Source: Paracoccus marinaquae
Lineage (GTDB): Bacteria > Pseudomonadota > Alphaproteobacteria > Rhodobacterales > Rhodobacteraceae
NCBI RefSeq assembly: GCF_018860165.1
Contig: NZ_JAHKNG010000005.1
Location: forward strand, 90,697 to 154,696
Direction of reading: 5' to 3'
Length of the DNA stretch: 64,000 bases
Part shown: one piece after another, positions 17,031 through 30,602 of the stretch
Layout of the letters: the number at the start of each line of letters is the position of its first letter
Position numbering within the stretch: the first letter of the stretch is position 1
Made by a program: the position numbers and the translations under genes
The notes under the pieces: generated by a model
Database searches by the model: none
What the model was told of the DNA's origin: nothing
The model's input: only the letters and a program-made list of their open reading frames with translations

Positions 17031-18460
17031 TGCGGGTGCTGTCGGTCGCCTCGGAATGCGCGCCGCTGGTCAAGACCGGGGGGCTTGCCGATGTGGTCGG
17101 CGCGCTGCCCGCCGCGCTGGCCCCCGAAGGCGTCGGGATGCGCGTGCTGCTGCCGGGCTATCCGGCGGTAACCGGGGCGCTGGCCGAGGCCCGGCAGGTG
17201 GCGGTCGAGGATGATCTCTTCGGTGGCGCGGGCCGGCTGCTGGCGGGCCGCGTGGCCGGGCTTGATTTGCTGGTGATCGACGCGCCGCATCTGTTTGCGC
17301 GCCCCGGCAACCCCTATCTGGGCGCCGACGGGCATGACTGGCCCGACAATCCCGAACGCTTTGCCGCGCTCTGCTGGATGGCGGCGCGGATCGGCGCCGA
17401 AGGGGTCGAGGGCTGGCGGCCGCAGATCATCCACGCCCATGACTGGCAGGCCGGATTTGTGACCGAATATCTGCGCCGGATGCCCGGCGCGCAGGATGTC
17501 CGCACCGTCCTGACCATCCACAACATCGCCTTCACCGGCGCCACCGATCCCGGCCGGCTGCATGGCTTGCGGCTGGATCCGTCGCGCTTTCACTCGGAAG
17601 GCTACGAATTCTGGGGCGGGATCTCGGCGCTGAAGGCCGGGCTGGTGGGCGCCGACCGGCTGACCACCGTCTCGCCGCGCTATGCCGAGGAACTGATGAC
17701 CCCGGAATTCGGCATGGGGCTGGACGGGGTGATGCGGGCCCGGCGCGAAGTGCTGTCGGGCATCCTGAACGGCATCGACGAGACCGTCTGGAACCCGGCC
17801 GGGGATGCCGCGATCCGCCCCTACAGGACCGCGCGCGGCAAGCCGGCCAACAAGGCCGCCCTGCGGGCCGAGCTTGACCTGTCCGAGGATGCGGACGGCC
17901 CGCTTTGCGTCATCGTCTCGCGGATGACCCATCAGAAGGGGCTGGATCTGGTGCTCGAGGCGCTGCCGGCCCTGCTCGAGGCGGGCGGCCAGCTGGCCGT
18001 CCTCGGCTCGGGCGAGCCGGGGCTGGAACGCGCCTTCCTCGACCTCGCGGCGCAGGTGCCGGGGGTGGCGGTGCGGATCGGCTATGACGAGGGGCTGTCG
18101 CATCGCATGATCGCCGGCGGCGACGCGATCCTCGTGCCCTCGCGTTTCGAGCCCTGCGGCCTGACCCAGCTTTACGGGTTGCGCTACGGCACCGTGCCGC
18201 TGGTGGCGCTGACCGGCGGGCTGGCCGATACGGTGATCGACGCCTCGCCGGCTGCGCTGGCCCGGCAGGTGGCGACCGGGGTGCAGTTCTCGCCGGTGAC
18301 GGCCGGGGCGCTGCGCAATGCGCTGACCCGGCTTTGCGCGCTTTACCGGCAGCCGAAGGCATGGTCCCGGCTTCAGGCCAACGCGATGGCCCAGCCCGTC
18401 GGCTGGGACCAGTCGGCCCGGGCCTATGCCGCGCTTTACGCCGACCTGACCGCCGCCTGA
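17030..18460 (+). CDS. glgA: Glycogen synthase (ADP-glucose type)
   Basis: A 476-residue GT5 glycogen synthase. The N-terminal ADP-glucose-binding motif is LVKTGGLADVVGALPAAL, HAHDWQAGF follows mid-way, and the C-terminal Rossmann domain has VIVSRMTHQKGLDLVLEAL and the acceptor-site motif LVPSRFEPCGLTQLYGLRYG. The start at 17030 overlaps the glgC stop (TGATG); the open frame further upstream is shadow within glgC. It elongates alpha-1,4 glucan from ADP-glucose. It ends in a one-base overlap with glgX. Confidence 0.97.
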   Translation: MRVLSVASECAPLVKTGGLADVVGALPAALAPEGVGMRVLLPGYPAVTGALAEARQVAVEDDLFGGAGRLLAGRVAGLDLLVIDAPHLFARPGNPYLGADGHDWPDNPERFAALCWMAARIGAEGVEGWRPQIIHAHDWQAGFVTEYLRRMPGAQDVRTVLTIHNIAFTGATDPGRLHGLRLDPSRFHSEGYEFWGGISALKAGLVGADRLTTVSPRYAEELMTPEFGMGLDGVMRARREVLSGILNGIDETVWNPAGDAAIRPYRTARGKPANKAALRAELDLSEDADGPLCVIVSRMTHQKGLDLVLEALPALLEAGGQLAVLGSGEPGLERAFLDLAAQVPGVAVRIGYDEGLSHRMIAGGDAILVPSRFEPCGLTQLYGLRYGTVPLVALTGGLADTVIDASPAALARQVATGVQFSPVTAGALRNALTRLCALYRQPKAWSRLQANAMAQPVGWDQSARAYAALYADLTAA

Positions 18461-20544
18461 TGATCGCCGGGATCGCGATGACAGCCGGGCGGCCGGCGCC
18501 GCTCGGGGCCACATTCGACGGCGCCGGGGTGAATTTCGCCCTGTTCTCGGAACATGCCGAACGGGTGGTGCTGTGCCTCTTCGATGCCAGGGGGCGCGAG
18601 ACCCGGATCGACCTGCCCGACCGCGAAGGGCATGTCTGGCACGGCTATCTGCCCGGGTTGCGGCCGGGCCAGCGTTACGGCTATCGCGTCCACGGCCCCT
18701 ATGCCCCGCGCAAGGGCCACCGTTTCAACCCCAACAAGCTGCTGATCGACCCCTATGCCCGGCGCCTGACCGGCAGCCCGGCGATCCATGACGCGCTTTT
18801 CGGCTATCGCACCGGCCATGCCGAGGCCGATCTCAGCTTCGACCGCCGCGACAGCGCCGCGCATATGCCGAAATGCGTCGTCACCGACCCGGGCTTCGCC
18901 TGGAACGGCGACCGCGCGCCGCGCCATCCGATGACCGGGACGGTGATCTACGAGGCGCATGTGAAGGGCCTGACCCAACAGCATCCGGGCATCGCCGAGC
19001 CGGGCACCTATCTGGCGCTTGCCTCCCAGCCGATCCTCGACCACCTGACCCGGCTCGGGGTGACCGCCATCGAACTGCTGCCGGTCCACGCCTTCACCGA
19101 TCAGCGCTTCCTGACCGACCGGGGCCTGCGGAACTACTGGGGCTACATGTCCTACGGCTTCTTCGCGCCCGAGCCGCGCTACATGCGCGACGGCGATATC
19201 GGCGAGTTTCAGCAGATGGTCGCCCGCTTTCACCGCGCTGGGATCGAGGTGATCCTCGATGTGGTCTACAACCACACCGCCGAGGGTGACGAGACGGGGC
19301 CGACGCTCAGCTTCCGGGGCATCGACAATGCCGCCTATTACCGGCTGGCCGAGGATCCGCGCTATTATGTCAATGAGGCCGGCACCGGCAATGTGCTGAA
19401 CCTCGACAACCCCTTCGCGCTGCGGCTGGTGATGGACAGCCTGCGCTACTGGGTCGAGGTGATGCATGTGGACGGCTTCCGCTTCGATCTCTGCTCGGTT
19501 TTAGGCCGCAGCCGTGGGGTCTTCGACCGCAACGGCCCGTTCTTTCAGGCGGTGCGGCAGGATCCGGTGCTGAACCGCGTCAAGCTGATCGCCGAGCCAT
19601 GGGATCTGGGGCCGGATGGCTATCGGCTGGGCAGCTATCCGGCGCCCTTCGCGGAATGGAACGACCGCTACCGCGACCAGATCCGCAGCTTCTGGCGCGG
19701 CGATGCCGGGATGGTCGGCAAGCTGGCCAAGCGCATCGCCGGCTCGGCCGCGCGCTTCGATCATGACGGGCGGGCGGCGACCTCGTCGGTGAATTTCATC
19801 GCCGCCCATGACGGCTTCACGCTGATGGACACGGTCAGCTATCGCGACAAGCACAACGAGGCGAATGGCGAAGGCAACCGCGACGGCCACGGCCACAATG
19901 TCTCGGACAATTGCGGCATCGAGGGGGTGACAGGCGACCCGGCCGTTCTGGCCTGCCGCGCCCGCCGCCGCCGCAACCTGATGGCCACGCTCCTGCTCAG
20001 CCAGGGCACGCCGATGATCCTCGCGGGTGACGAGCTGGGCAATTCGCAGGGCGGCAACAACAACGCCTATGCCCAGGACAATCCCATCGGCTGGGTCGAC
20101 TGGAGCCAGACCGATCCCCGGTTCCTCGATTTCTGCCGCCGCGCCATAGCCTTTCGCAAGGCTCACCCGATCCTGCGGCAGAAACGCTTCCTGCACAGCC
20201 AGCCGCGCCCGCAGGACGGGCTGCCCGACCTGTTCTGGCGCCGCGCCGACGGGCAGGCGATGGAGGTCGTCGACTGGACCGACCCCGGACTGCGCCTGCT
20301 GGCGGTCGAGATGCGCACCGCCTCGGGCACGCCCGCCTATGCGGCGCTGCCGGGCGCGATGTTTCTGGTCTTCAACGTCGGGCCTGCGGCACAGGTGCGC
20401 CTGCCCGATCCGCCCGAGGGCACCCATTGGCGCCGCCGGCTGGACAGCGGCAGCGGCGAGGATGTCGACGCGCCTGCGGAAGCGGCAGAAATGATCGCGG
20501 CCGAGTCGGTCGTGGCTTTCGTCCTCGCAGGGGCCGGCATCTAG
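18460..20544 (+). CDS. glgX: Glycogen debranching enzyme
   Basis: A 694-residue GH13 isoamylase-type debranching enzyme. A CBM48-like N-terminus (PLGATFDGAGVNFALFSEHAE) precedes the barrel motifs VILDVVYNHTAEGD, GFRFDLCSVLGRS (nucleophile), LIAEPWDLGPDGYRLG (acid/base) and NFIAAHDGFTLMDTV. It hydrolyses alpha-1,6 branches of phosphorylase-limit dextrin. The ATG at 18460 overlaps the glgA stop; the ATG at 18478 would also suit the family N-terminus. The coupled arrangement glgC-glgA-glgX indicates coordinated synthesis of anabolic and catabolic enzymes. Confidence 0.96.
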   Translation: MIAGIAMTAGRPAPLGATFDGAGVNFALFSEHAERVVLCLFDARGRETRIDLPDREGHVWHGYLPGLRPGQRYGYRVHGPYAPRKGHRFNPNKLLIDPYARRLTGSPAIHDALFGYRTGHAEADLSFDRRDSAAHMPKCVVTDPGFAWNGDRAPRHPMTGTVIYEAHVKGLTQQHPGIAEPGTYLALASQPILDHLTRLGVTAIELLPVHAFTDQRFLTDRGLRNYWGYMSYGFFAPEPRYMRDGDIGEFQQMVARFHRAGIEVILDVVYNHTAEGDETGPTLSFRGIDNAAYYRLAEDPRYYVNEAGTGNVLNLDNPFALRLVMDSLRYWVEVMHVDGFRFDLCSVLGRSRGVFDRNGPFFQAVRQDPVLNRVKLIAEPWDLGPDGYRLGSYPAPFAEWNDRYRDQIRSFWRGDAGMVGKLAKRIAGSAARFDHDGRAATSSVNFIAAHDGFTLMDTVSYRDKHNEANGEGNRDGHGHNVSDNCGIEGVTGDPAVLACRARRRRNLMATLLLSQGTPMILAGDELGNSQGGNNNAYAQDNPIGWVDWSQTDPRFLDFCRRAIAFRKAHPILRQKRFLHSQPRPQDGLPDLFWRRADGQAMEVVDWTDPGLRLLAVEMRTASGTPAYAALPGAMFLVFNVGPAAQVRLPDPPEGTHWRRRLDSGSGEDVDAPAEAAEMIAAESVVAFVLAGAGI

Positions 20545-20636
20545 GCCCAGGCGCCTTTTCAAGCCCGGCGAAAGCTGGCAACAGAAACTGCGGCACGCCC
20601 GGCGCGCCGCCCGCGACCCGAAGATAAGAGGCCAGC

Positions 20637-23045
<2,409 letters not shown>

Positions 23046-23057
23046 AATCCGGCACGA

Positions 23058-23102
23058 TTTTCAACTTTTCGTTGATAGAATTTCAACGATGAATTGATTG
23101 AA
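23058..23102. promoter_or_regulatory. AT-rich segment with repeated TTTCAAC and dyads
   Basis: Within the 116-base gap before the BMP gene is an AT-rich island in GC-rich DNA. It has two direct TTTCAAC copies (23059-23065 and 23081-23087), a dyad CAAC-TTTTC-GTTG (23062-23074) and arms TTCAA/TTGAA (23082-23102). It is a plausible promoter and operator region for the binding-protein gene. Confidence 0.35.
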
Positions 23103-23161
23103 GGCTGGCCATTCCTCCGCTCAAACGGCCATGTTCACTCGGAGTAAGGGAGGATTCCGAC

Positions 23162-24145
23162 ATGAAGACCTATCTGGCGACCGCATTGCTTTCCGCTTCG
23201 CTGGCCCTGCCGGCGCTGGCGGATCAGCACGGGCCCGAAATATCCATGCTGCTGGCCGGCAACAAGGAGGATAACGGGTTCATGGAAGCGGGCTATAACG
23301 GCCTCTTGCAGATCGAACAGGAATTCGGGGCGAAGATCGCCTTCATCGACCAGATCAAGCCGGAAAAGGACCTGCTGGCCGGGGCGCTGCGCGAACTGGC
23401 GGCAGCCGGTCCCGACATGGTCATCGCCCATGGCGGCCAGAACAACGAGGCGGCCCAGATCGTCGCCGGGGAATTTCCGGAGGTGAAATTCGTGGTGGTG
23501 CAGGGTGGCGTCACCGGACCGAACCTGTCCAGCTATGAGGTCCTGCAAGAGGAAAGCGCATGGCTGGCCGGGGCCGCCGCGGGCCTGCTGACGAAATCGG
23601 GGGTCGTCGGCCATATTTCAGGCATCAGGGTCACACCCGGCCTGAAGGGCCGCGGCGGTTTCTACAACGGGCTGATGCATACCCGGCCCGACGCGCAGTT
23701 CGTCACCACCTTCGCCGGCGATCAGGACGACAACGATCTGTCGAACCGGGTCACCAAGGCCGAGATGGAACAGGGCGCCGATATCATCTTCACCATGCTG
23801 AATGCCGGCCGCACCGGCTCGATCGAGGCGATGCGCGGCACCGGAACAAGGCAGATCGGCAATGTCATCGACTGGACCCAGGTCGAGTCCGAGGTCTTCG
23901 TCGCCTCGGCCATCGCCAATGTCAGCATCCCCAGCGTCGAGGCGGTCCGCGATCTGGTGGAAGGCGACTGGCAGCCCGGCGTGGTGCGCCAGATCGGTCT
24001 GGAAAACCCCGAGGCCGCGGCGCTGGTGCTGTCGCCCGACGTGTCCGACGAGGTCCGGCAGCAGATCGACGGGCTGCGCCAGCAGATCATCGACAAGACG
24101 ATCGAGGTCTCGACCGAGTATGACGGCCCCGAACTGGAGATGTGA
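23162..24145 (+). CDS. BMP-family ABC transporter substrate-binding protein, orphan
   Basis: A 327-residue periplasmic binding protein of the basic-membrane-protein (PnrA/Med) family. A Sec signal peptide (MKTYLATALLSASLALPALA) is followed by the family stretch LLAGNKEDNGFMEAGYNGL. Other family features are LQEESAWLAGAAAGLLTKSGVVG and the ligand-pocket motifs DNDLSN and FTMLNAGRTG. Members bind nucleosides or related ligands. GGGAGGATTCCGAC precedes the ATG. No permease or ATPase gene adjoins it. An inverted repeat at 24198-24232 beyond the stop may end the message. Confidence 0.88.
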   Translation: MKTYLATALLSASLALPALADQHGPEISMLLAGNKEDNGFMEAGYNGLLQIEQEFGAKIAFIDQIKPEKDLLAGALRELAAAGPDMVIAHGGQNNEAAQIVAGEFPEVKFVVVQGGVTGPNLSSYEVLQEESAWLAGAAAGLLTKSGVVGHISGIRVTPGLKGRGGFYNGLMHTRPDAQFVTTFAGDQDDNDLSNRVTKAEMEQGADIIFTMLNAGRTGSIEAMRGTGTRQIGNVIDWTQVESEVFVASAIANVSIPSVEAVRDLVEGDWQPGVVRQIGLENPEAAALVLSPDVSDEVRQQIDGLRQQIIDKTIEVSTEYDGPELEM

Positions 24146-24197
24146 CCTGGCCCCGGTCGCGGCCGTCACGCCCTGACCGCCGCGCCATGACAACCCG

Positions 24198-24232
24198 CCG
24201 GGGCGCCCGCAGGCCTGTGCCGCGCGCCCCGG
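24198..24232 (+). terminator. Candidate hairpin downstream of the BMP gene
   Basis: Nine-base arms CCGGGGCGC and GCGCCCCGG are separated by 17 bases, about 50 bases past the stop codon. There is no T-run, so rho-independent termination is doubtful. Confidence 0.3.
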
Positions 24233-24362
24233 CATGCTCTGCGACCGTGGATTGCCCCTGAAGCCTTCCTCAAGGCGTCCGAAAACCCCGGCGACGGTTT
24301 ACCCGCCGCTCGGGGAAAACTCCGTCTCTGCCGCCTGCAAAGCTGCCGATGGGCCGAAAGGC

Positions 24363-25541
24363 TCAAGCAAACGGTTGGTCGATGGACAGTTGGGGCGTTG
24401 TGAACCATTCGGCACCGGTTTCGGTCACCATGAAATGATCCTCAAGCGAGATTCCAAAGCGGTTCGGCACCACGATCATCGGCTCGTTTGAAAAACACAT
24501 TCCGGGTGCGAGTGGGGTCATGTCTCCGCGCACAAGATACGGAGGCTCATGTAAGCAAAGACCGATGCCGTGCCCGGTGCGGTGCGGTAGTCCGGGCAAA
24601 CGGTAATCCGGCCCAAGTCCGGCAGAGACCAGAACGGACCTCGCCGCATCGTCGATCGCCGCGCAAGGCACACCCGGTTGCACCGCCGCAAAGGCTGCGG
24701 CCTGTGCTTCCTTGTTCAGCGCCCACATTGCGCGAATGTCGTCTCCGATATTGCCGAACGCGTAGCAGCGCGTGAGGTCCGAGTGATAGCCATCGACAGT
24801 GCAACCGGTATCGATCAACACCAACTCATTCTCGCTAAGCTCCTGATCATAGGGCAGGCCGTGGGGCACCGCTGTCGCGTGACCGAACTGGACCGAGCAG
24901 AAAGTCGAGCCGGATGAACCGACTGCCCGATGCGCCTCGTCGATGAAGCGCTCGACCTCGCTGGCACGAATACCGGGTTTCAGGATCAGGGCCGCTCGCC
25001 GCTGCACCTCAAGCGTCATCGCCATCGCCTGTCTGATGAGGGCAAGTTCGGCGGGTGATTTACAGGCGCGAAGGCCGTCAATCACGCGGGCACCGTCCAC
25101 CACATTCCAACGCGCGGCGAGTCGCAATGCCAGCGTGAATGGCAGCAGCGGGTCCAACGCAAATCGTGTTTCGGGCGGAAGAAAATCCGCAAGGAGCGTG
25201 ATCGGGTCTTCATCCTCTTCATAGGCAAGGACATCCACAGAAACGTCTAGTTCGGCATCGAGGGATTCCAACTCGAAGCGCGGACAGATCATGTGCGATC
25301 TGCCATCCTTCTGTATCACCAGCGAGACCATCCGCTCACTTGGCTCCCAAGTCACGCCGCTGAAGTAACGAAGGCTGGGTCCTGCATTCACGAGTAGCGC
25401 GTCAACGCCAAGGGCGTCCAAGCTGCCTTGGGCGCGTCGGATGCGGTCCTCACGTTCTGACCTGTTGATTGCCGCAGCCTTATTCGACCAGAGGCCAAGC
25501 GAGGAAAGTTCAGTTGCTGCGTCGGAGCCGCCAATCATCAT
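24363..25541 (-). CDS. M24-family metallopeptidase (Xaa-Pro aminopeptidase / creatinase type)
   Basis: A 392-residue protein with the two-domain creatinase-like layout: an N-terminal creatinase_N domain (about residues 30-155) and a C-terminal pita-bread peptidase domain. Metal ligands are visible: Asp in LIDTGCTVDG and GYHSDLTRCY, His in HRTGHGIGLCLHEPP, Glu in FSNEPMIVV and in ISLEDHFMV. The ATG at 25541 has AAGGA nine bases upstream; the frame extends to 25586 without signal. It could be an aminopeptidase P, dipeptidase or an ectoine/creatine-type hydrolase; M24 subfamilies are hard to separate by eye. Codon use is less GC-biased than its neighbours, suggesting horizontal acquisition. Confidence 0.88.
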   Translation of the reverse strand: MMIGGSDAATELSSLGLWSNKAAAINRSEREDRIRRAQGSLDALGVDALLVNAGPSLRYFSGVTWEPSERMVSLVIQKDGRSHMICPRFELESLDAELDVSVDVLAYEEDEDPITLLADFLPPETRFALDPLLPFTLALRLAARWNVVDGARVIDGLRACKSPAELALIRQAMAMTLEVQRRAALILKPGIRASEVERFIDEAHRAVGSSGSTFCSVQFGHATAVPHGLPYDQELSENELVLIDTGCTVDGYHSDLTRCYAFGNIGDDIRAMWALNKEAQAAAFAAVQPGVPCAAIDDAARSVLVSAGLGPDYRLPGLPHRTGHGIGLCLHEPPYLVRGDMTPLAPGMCFSNEPMIVVPNRFGISLEDHFMVTETGAEWFTTPQLSIDQPFA

Positions 25542-26048
25542 TTGTTGTCCTTGTCTGTTGCGACGGCAAATGAGTGCATCTGTCATTTTGACGCCGTTAT
25601 CTTCTTACCAGGAAGGACAATCAATGTCGGCTTTGTCCCGCCCCTTACCAGTTTGTGGAGCGCGCAGCGAAGGTCAGTTGTGAGGAAGGTTTCATTGGCC
25701 AATGAGGAAAGGCTGCCGGGCGATCGCAAGTCCAGGCCGTTGCCATGCTTTACCGTCGAGGCAGCGCTCAGCGGCGATCTGCGGCAACACCCGGCGTTCG
25801 CACGCGGTGTGCGCGCTGCGCACATCCTGTGCCCGCCCGGTGCATGCCTTGTGCAGCGGATTTCCCAGCATTTCCTGGCCCAAACGGCGCTTGCCGGCGG
25901 ACAGCCGCATCACGCAACGCGCGGGCCCGTTGCGCGGGGGGGCGCAACGGCCCCGCCGCGTCTGGATCGCGCCTGTCCGGGCGGCTTGGCGTCCTGCCGG
26001 AGCCGGTCTGCGGGGTGGTGACCTCGCCCCGGGCCGCGACGGGGTCGC
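25542..26048. other. Intergenic region, no supported gene
   Basis: About 500 bases upstream of the M24 gene and downstream of the DUF2244 gene. The first ~150 bases are less GC-rich and probably hold the peptidase promoter. Short open frames on both strands lack ribosome-binding sites and recognisable domains. I see no RNA gene or terminator. Confidence 0.5.
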
Positions 26049-26542
26049 TCAGCGCAGGGAGTGCAGCCGGTGCCGCAGCTCGTCATGCAGCGCGCGACGT
26101 TCCTCCGGGCTCAGGAAGGCGCCAAGTTCGACCTCGCGCTGCCCGTCGCTCAGCGTCAGGTAATCCTCGACCGGCCCCTCGCGCAGGCTGACCCGGACCC
26201 AGTGGCTGTTGGCCTGCCAGCGGCGCGATTGCCGCCCCGGATCGTGCCGGACCAGTTCAAGCCTGTCGCGGTCAAGGGTCAGTTCCTCAAGGGTATTTCC
26301 GCTGCGGTAGCTGCGCTGCAGCGCGAGCCAGATGGCCCAGATCGCCAAGGCCACGAAGGGCAGGATCGCCCACAGGACCATGGTGCCCAGCACCGCCAGC
26401 AGGGGCAGGGTGAGAAAGCCCGCGGTCAACGAGATGAACCAGACGAAACCCCGCGCCGGCAGCGAGCGATGCGGCCAGACCCTCAGCCGATGTGAAACGG
26501 CCCCGGAATCCTCCGGGGCCGTGTCGTGCCATTCATAGGGCA

Positions 26543-26543
<1 letters not shown>
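26049..26543 (-). CDS. DUF2244 domain membrane protein
   Basis: A 164-residue protein starting MPYEWHDTAPEDSG. It has two closely spaced hydrophobic segments (about residues 33-52 and 55-76), then a soluble part containing NTLEELTLDRDRLELVRHDP and LGAFLSPEERRALHDEL, typical of DUF2244. Its ATG overlaps the ctaD stop by one base (TGATG). DUF2244 genes are often found beside cytochrome oxidase genes, so a role linked to oxidase biogenesis or the membrane is likely but unproven. The longer open frame further upstream is antiphase within ctaD. Confidence 0.88.
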
Positions 26544-28231
<1,688 letters not shown>

Positions 28232-28409
28232 TCAAATCTCGTCGAGCCGGCCTGGCAGACCGGCGGCGTTCCATGTTTCTTCTAGACCAGCGGCGCGGAC
28301 CCGGCAATGTGTCGCAGGGCAGGAAAACGAACTGCCCCCGCGAGATCGGAACATCCCCGGGGACAATATCGGCACGGCCTGCGGCCTTTTGTCGCAATCG
28401 CGTCGGGAA

Positions 28410-28844
28410 TCAGCTGCCGGCGTCGGGCGACACGCTGGCCAGGTAGGCGGCGATATCGGCCTGATTCTTGTTCAGCTTGAAGGTCATCTTGGTCTTGGCG
28501 CCGTCGTCGCCGGACTTCTCGACCAGCCAGGCCTTGGGGTCGGTCACATAGACGGCCAGTTCCTCCTGGGTCCAGACCATGTCCGGGTTGGCCCCGGCCA
28601 CCTCGAGGATGCCGTCGCCATATTTGAAGCCTTCCTCCGCCGCGACCTTGCGGCCGACGATACCCCACAGGTTGGGGCCGGTCTTGCCGCCCTTGACGAT
28701 ATCTTCACCGTCGGCGCTCTGGATCATGTGGCATGCCTTGCACTTCTTGAATTCCTTCTCGCCCGCGGCGGCGTCGCCGTCCTGGGCAAAGGCGGGCATG
28801 GCTAGGGCGGCACCAAGAAGGGCGCCGAAGATCGTAGTTTTCAT
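28410..28844 (-). CDS. cycA: Cytochrome c550, class I periplasmic c-type cytochrome
   Basis: A 144-residue precursor with signal peptide MKTTIFGALLGAALAMPAFA and a class I haem site KKCKACH close to the mature N-terminus. The axial methionine is in KTKMTFKL. Insertions after the haem motif (SADGEDIVKGGKTGPNLWG) and the VTDPKAWLVEK stretch are as in Paracoccus cytochrome c550. It carries electrons from the bc1 complex to aa3 oxidase and to other periplasmic acceptors. GAGGATAACAAC precedes the ATG. It lies upstream of ctaD on the same strand; ctaDII next to cycA is also known in Paracoccus denitrificans. Confidence 0.95.
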   Translation of the reverse strand: MKTTIFGALLGAALAMPAFAQDGDAAAGEKEFKKCKACHMIQSADGEDIVKGGKTGPNLWGIVGRKVAAEEGFKYGDGILEVAGANPDMVWTQEELAVYVTDPKAWLVEKSGDDGAKTKMTFKLNKNQADIAAYLASVSPDAGS

Positions 28845-28972
28845 GTTGTTATCCTCGCTCAGCCAGTGGATCTGGATGACCCACCTTCGTTTATAGGACA
28901 GGATTCAGCGGAATCCAGCCCTACAAAGGCGATTGACAGGGTTGCCGGTGCCGGGTCGCGAGTCGCCCGATT

Positions 28973-29626
28973 TCAGTCGGTGCCTTCAAAGATCCGGGCA
29001 AAGCTGTCGCGCAATGCGATGTCCAGATCCGCAAGGCCGACGGGCAGGCCCAGGTCCACGAGGCTGGTGACGCCGTGGCCGCTGATCCCGCAGGGCACGA
29101 TGCCGCCGTAATGGGACAGGTCCGGTTCGACATTGATCGAGATGCCGTGAAAGCTGATCCAGCGGCGCAGCTTGACCCCGATCGCGGCGATCTTGTCCTC
29201 GCGCGGGCTGCCGTCGGGCAGGGGCGGCTTTTCCGGCCGCACCACCCAGACGCCGACGCGGCCCTCGCGGATCTCGCCGGTGACGCCGAACTGCGCCAGT
29301 GCCGCGATCACCCAGTGTTCCAGCTGCGCGACAAAGCGGCGCACGTCGCGGCCGCGCCGGTTGAGGTCCAGCATGACATAGACGACGCGCTGGCCGGGGC
29401 CGTGATAGGTATATTGCCCGCCGCGCCCGGCGGCATGGACCGGAAAGCGCGCCTCCAGCAGATCCGCCTCCCTGGCGCTGGTCCCGGCAGTATAGAGCGG
29501 CGGGTGTTCGACCAGCCAGATCATCTCGTCGGCCTCGCCGGCATGAATGCCCGCGACGCGCGCCTCCATGAAGGCGACCGCCTCGTCATAGCCGGTCAGC
29601 CCCTCGCTGATGATCCATTCCACCAT
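28973..29626 (-). CDS. lipB: Octanoyl-[acyl-carrier-protein]-protein N-octanoyltransferase
   Basis: A 217-residue LipB that transfers octanoyl from ACP to lipoyl domains, the first step of lipoate synthesis. Motifs are [30 protein letters not shown], and the catalytic Lys/Cys pair in [17 protein letters not shown] and [14 protein letters not shown]. Length is normal. The Shine-Dalgarno sequence is weak. It lies upstream of cycA on the same strand with a separate intergenic region, so it is probably a single-gene unit. Confidence 0.96.
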   Translation of the reverse strand: MVEWIISEGLTGYDEAVAFMEARVAGIHAGEADEMIWLVEHPPLYTAGTSAREADLLEARFPVHAAGRGGQYTYHGPGQRVVYVMLDLNRRGRDVRRFVAQLEHWVIAALAQFGVTGEIREGRVGVWVVRPEKPPLPDGSPREDKIAAIGVKLRRWISFHGISINVEPDLSHYGGIVPCGISGHGVTSLVDLGLPVGLADLDIALRDSFARIFEGTD

Positions 29627-29876
29627 GGCCGTGATCTGCCGCGCCCCGGCAGCGCCGTCAAGCCGCGTTCTCTGTTGTAAGGCGCCGGAAACCGGAACTG
29701 TCCGCCCGGACCCTCTGATCCGCTGAAAACGCGCGCGACGGTTTCGGAGGGGCGACGAACATGCCTGTCATCGTCCCCAAACTTGTCTGGCGGGGACGGG
29801 GATGCGGGGCGGAGCGGTCGTTGACCCATACGGCGCGTTCGTGCACTCTGACATCACACCAGACGCGTGAGGGAAC

Positions 29877-30272
29877 ATGGCGAGGAAGGCGCTCTTTCCG
29901 GTGGGAGCACGCGTGACGGCTGACAGGATCAAGCTTTCGCCAGGGATCATTTCTGGTAATCACGTCTTCGTCACGGGCATGACCGGAAGCAACCCGGACG
30001 GCACCATGCCGGAAATACTGGAAGAACAGTTTCGGCAGGCGTTCGAAAAGATTGGTGCGGTCCTGCGGGAAGCCGGACTGGACTTCGGCGCGATTGTCGA
30101 GATGACGAGCTACCATGTTGGTCTGCGCGATCACTTCGACAGGTTCTGCACCGTCCGTTCCAACTATGTCTCGGACCCCTTTCCCGCATGGACGGCGGTT
30201 GAGGTTGCAGGATTGCGCAGGGAGGGCGCGGTCGTTGAAATCAGGGTGGTGGCAGCTATCGACCCAGACTGA
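29877..30272 (+). CDS. RidA/YjgF-family protein
   Basis: A 131-residue Rid-family protein. Characteristic stretches are ISGNHVFVTGMTGSNPDGTM, EEQFRQAFEKIGAVLREAGL, VEMTSYHVGLRDHFDRF and FPAWTAVEVAGLRREGAVVEI. The Arg that binds the imine carboxylate in RidA proper is not obvious in the usual FPARxxV setting (here FPAWTAV), so it may belong to a Rid subfamily other than RidA itself. GAGGGAAC precedes the ATG. No operon partner is evident. Confidence 0.9.
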   Translation: MARKALFPVGARVTADRIKLSPGIISGNHVFVTGMTGSNPDGTMPEILEEQFRQAFEKIGAVLREAGLDFGAIVEMTSYHVGLRDHFDRFCTVRSNYVSDPFPAWTAVEVAGLRREGAVVEIRVVAAIDPD

Positions 30273-30515
30273 TCAGATTGACAGCTGACAGATCCTTGCC
30301 GACATTTGGATTTTCGTGACGTGGGGCAGCCTTGCGGCGGATACAACCAGCGCGGTTGATCTACGGTCGCGGCAAACCAAGCAGGGCGCGACCCCCCCCA
30401 TAGGAAACGCGTGGCACGAAGCGCAAATGCCCGGTTCTCCGACACGCTCGACCGGGGCAGAAAGCCTCTTTTCATTTGCCGGCGGCTCGGCTATGACCCG
30501 GCGCACTGCCCGGAT

Positions 30516-30602
30516 GCGGTCGTGGCGGAATTGGTAGACGCGCAGCGTTGAGGTCGCTGTTCCTTAACCGGAGTGGAAGTTCGAGTCTTCTCGACCGCAC
30601 CA
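30516..30602 (+). tRNA. tRNA-Leu (anticodon GAG)
   Basis: A complete class II tRNA. The acceptor stem GCGGTCG pairs with CGACCGC. The D-arm is followed by anticodon stem CAGCG/CGCTG with loop TTGAGGT, giving anticodon GAG at 30550-30552 (reads CUC and CUU). A long variable arm and T-arm GGAAG-TTCGAGT-CTTCT follow, and the 3' CCA is encoded at 30600-30602. Confidence 0.97.

Noticed and set aside
16847..18514. Open frame antisense to glgA
   Set aside because: No motif or start signal; glgA is unequivocal.
25583..25913. Short minus-strand frames upstream of the M24 gene, considered as a broken transposase
   Set aside because: No transposase motif, no terminal repeats and no start signal could be found.
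28368..28386. GGCC-TGC-GGCC hairpin followed by TTTT between cycA and ctaD, considered as a cycA terminator
   Set aside because: The T-run is on the plus strand, opposite to the direction of cycA transcription, and the stem is short.
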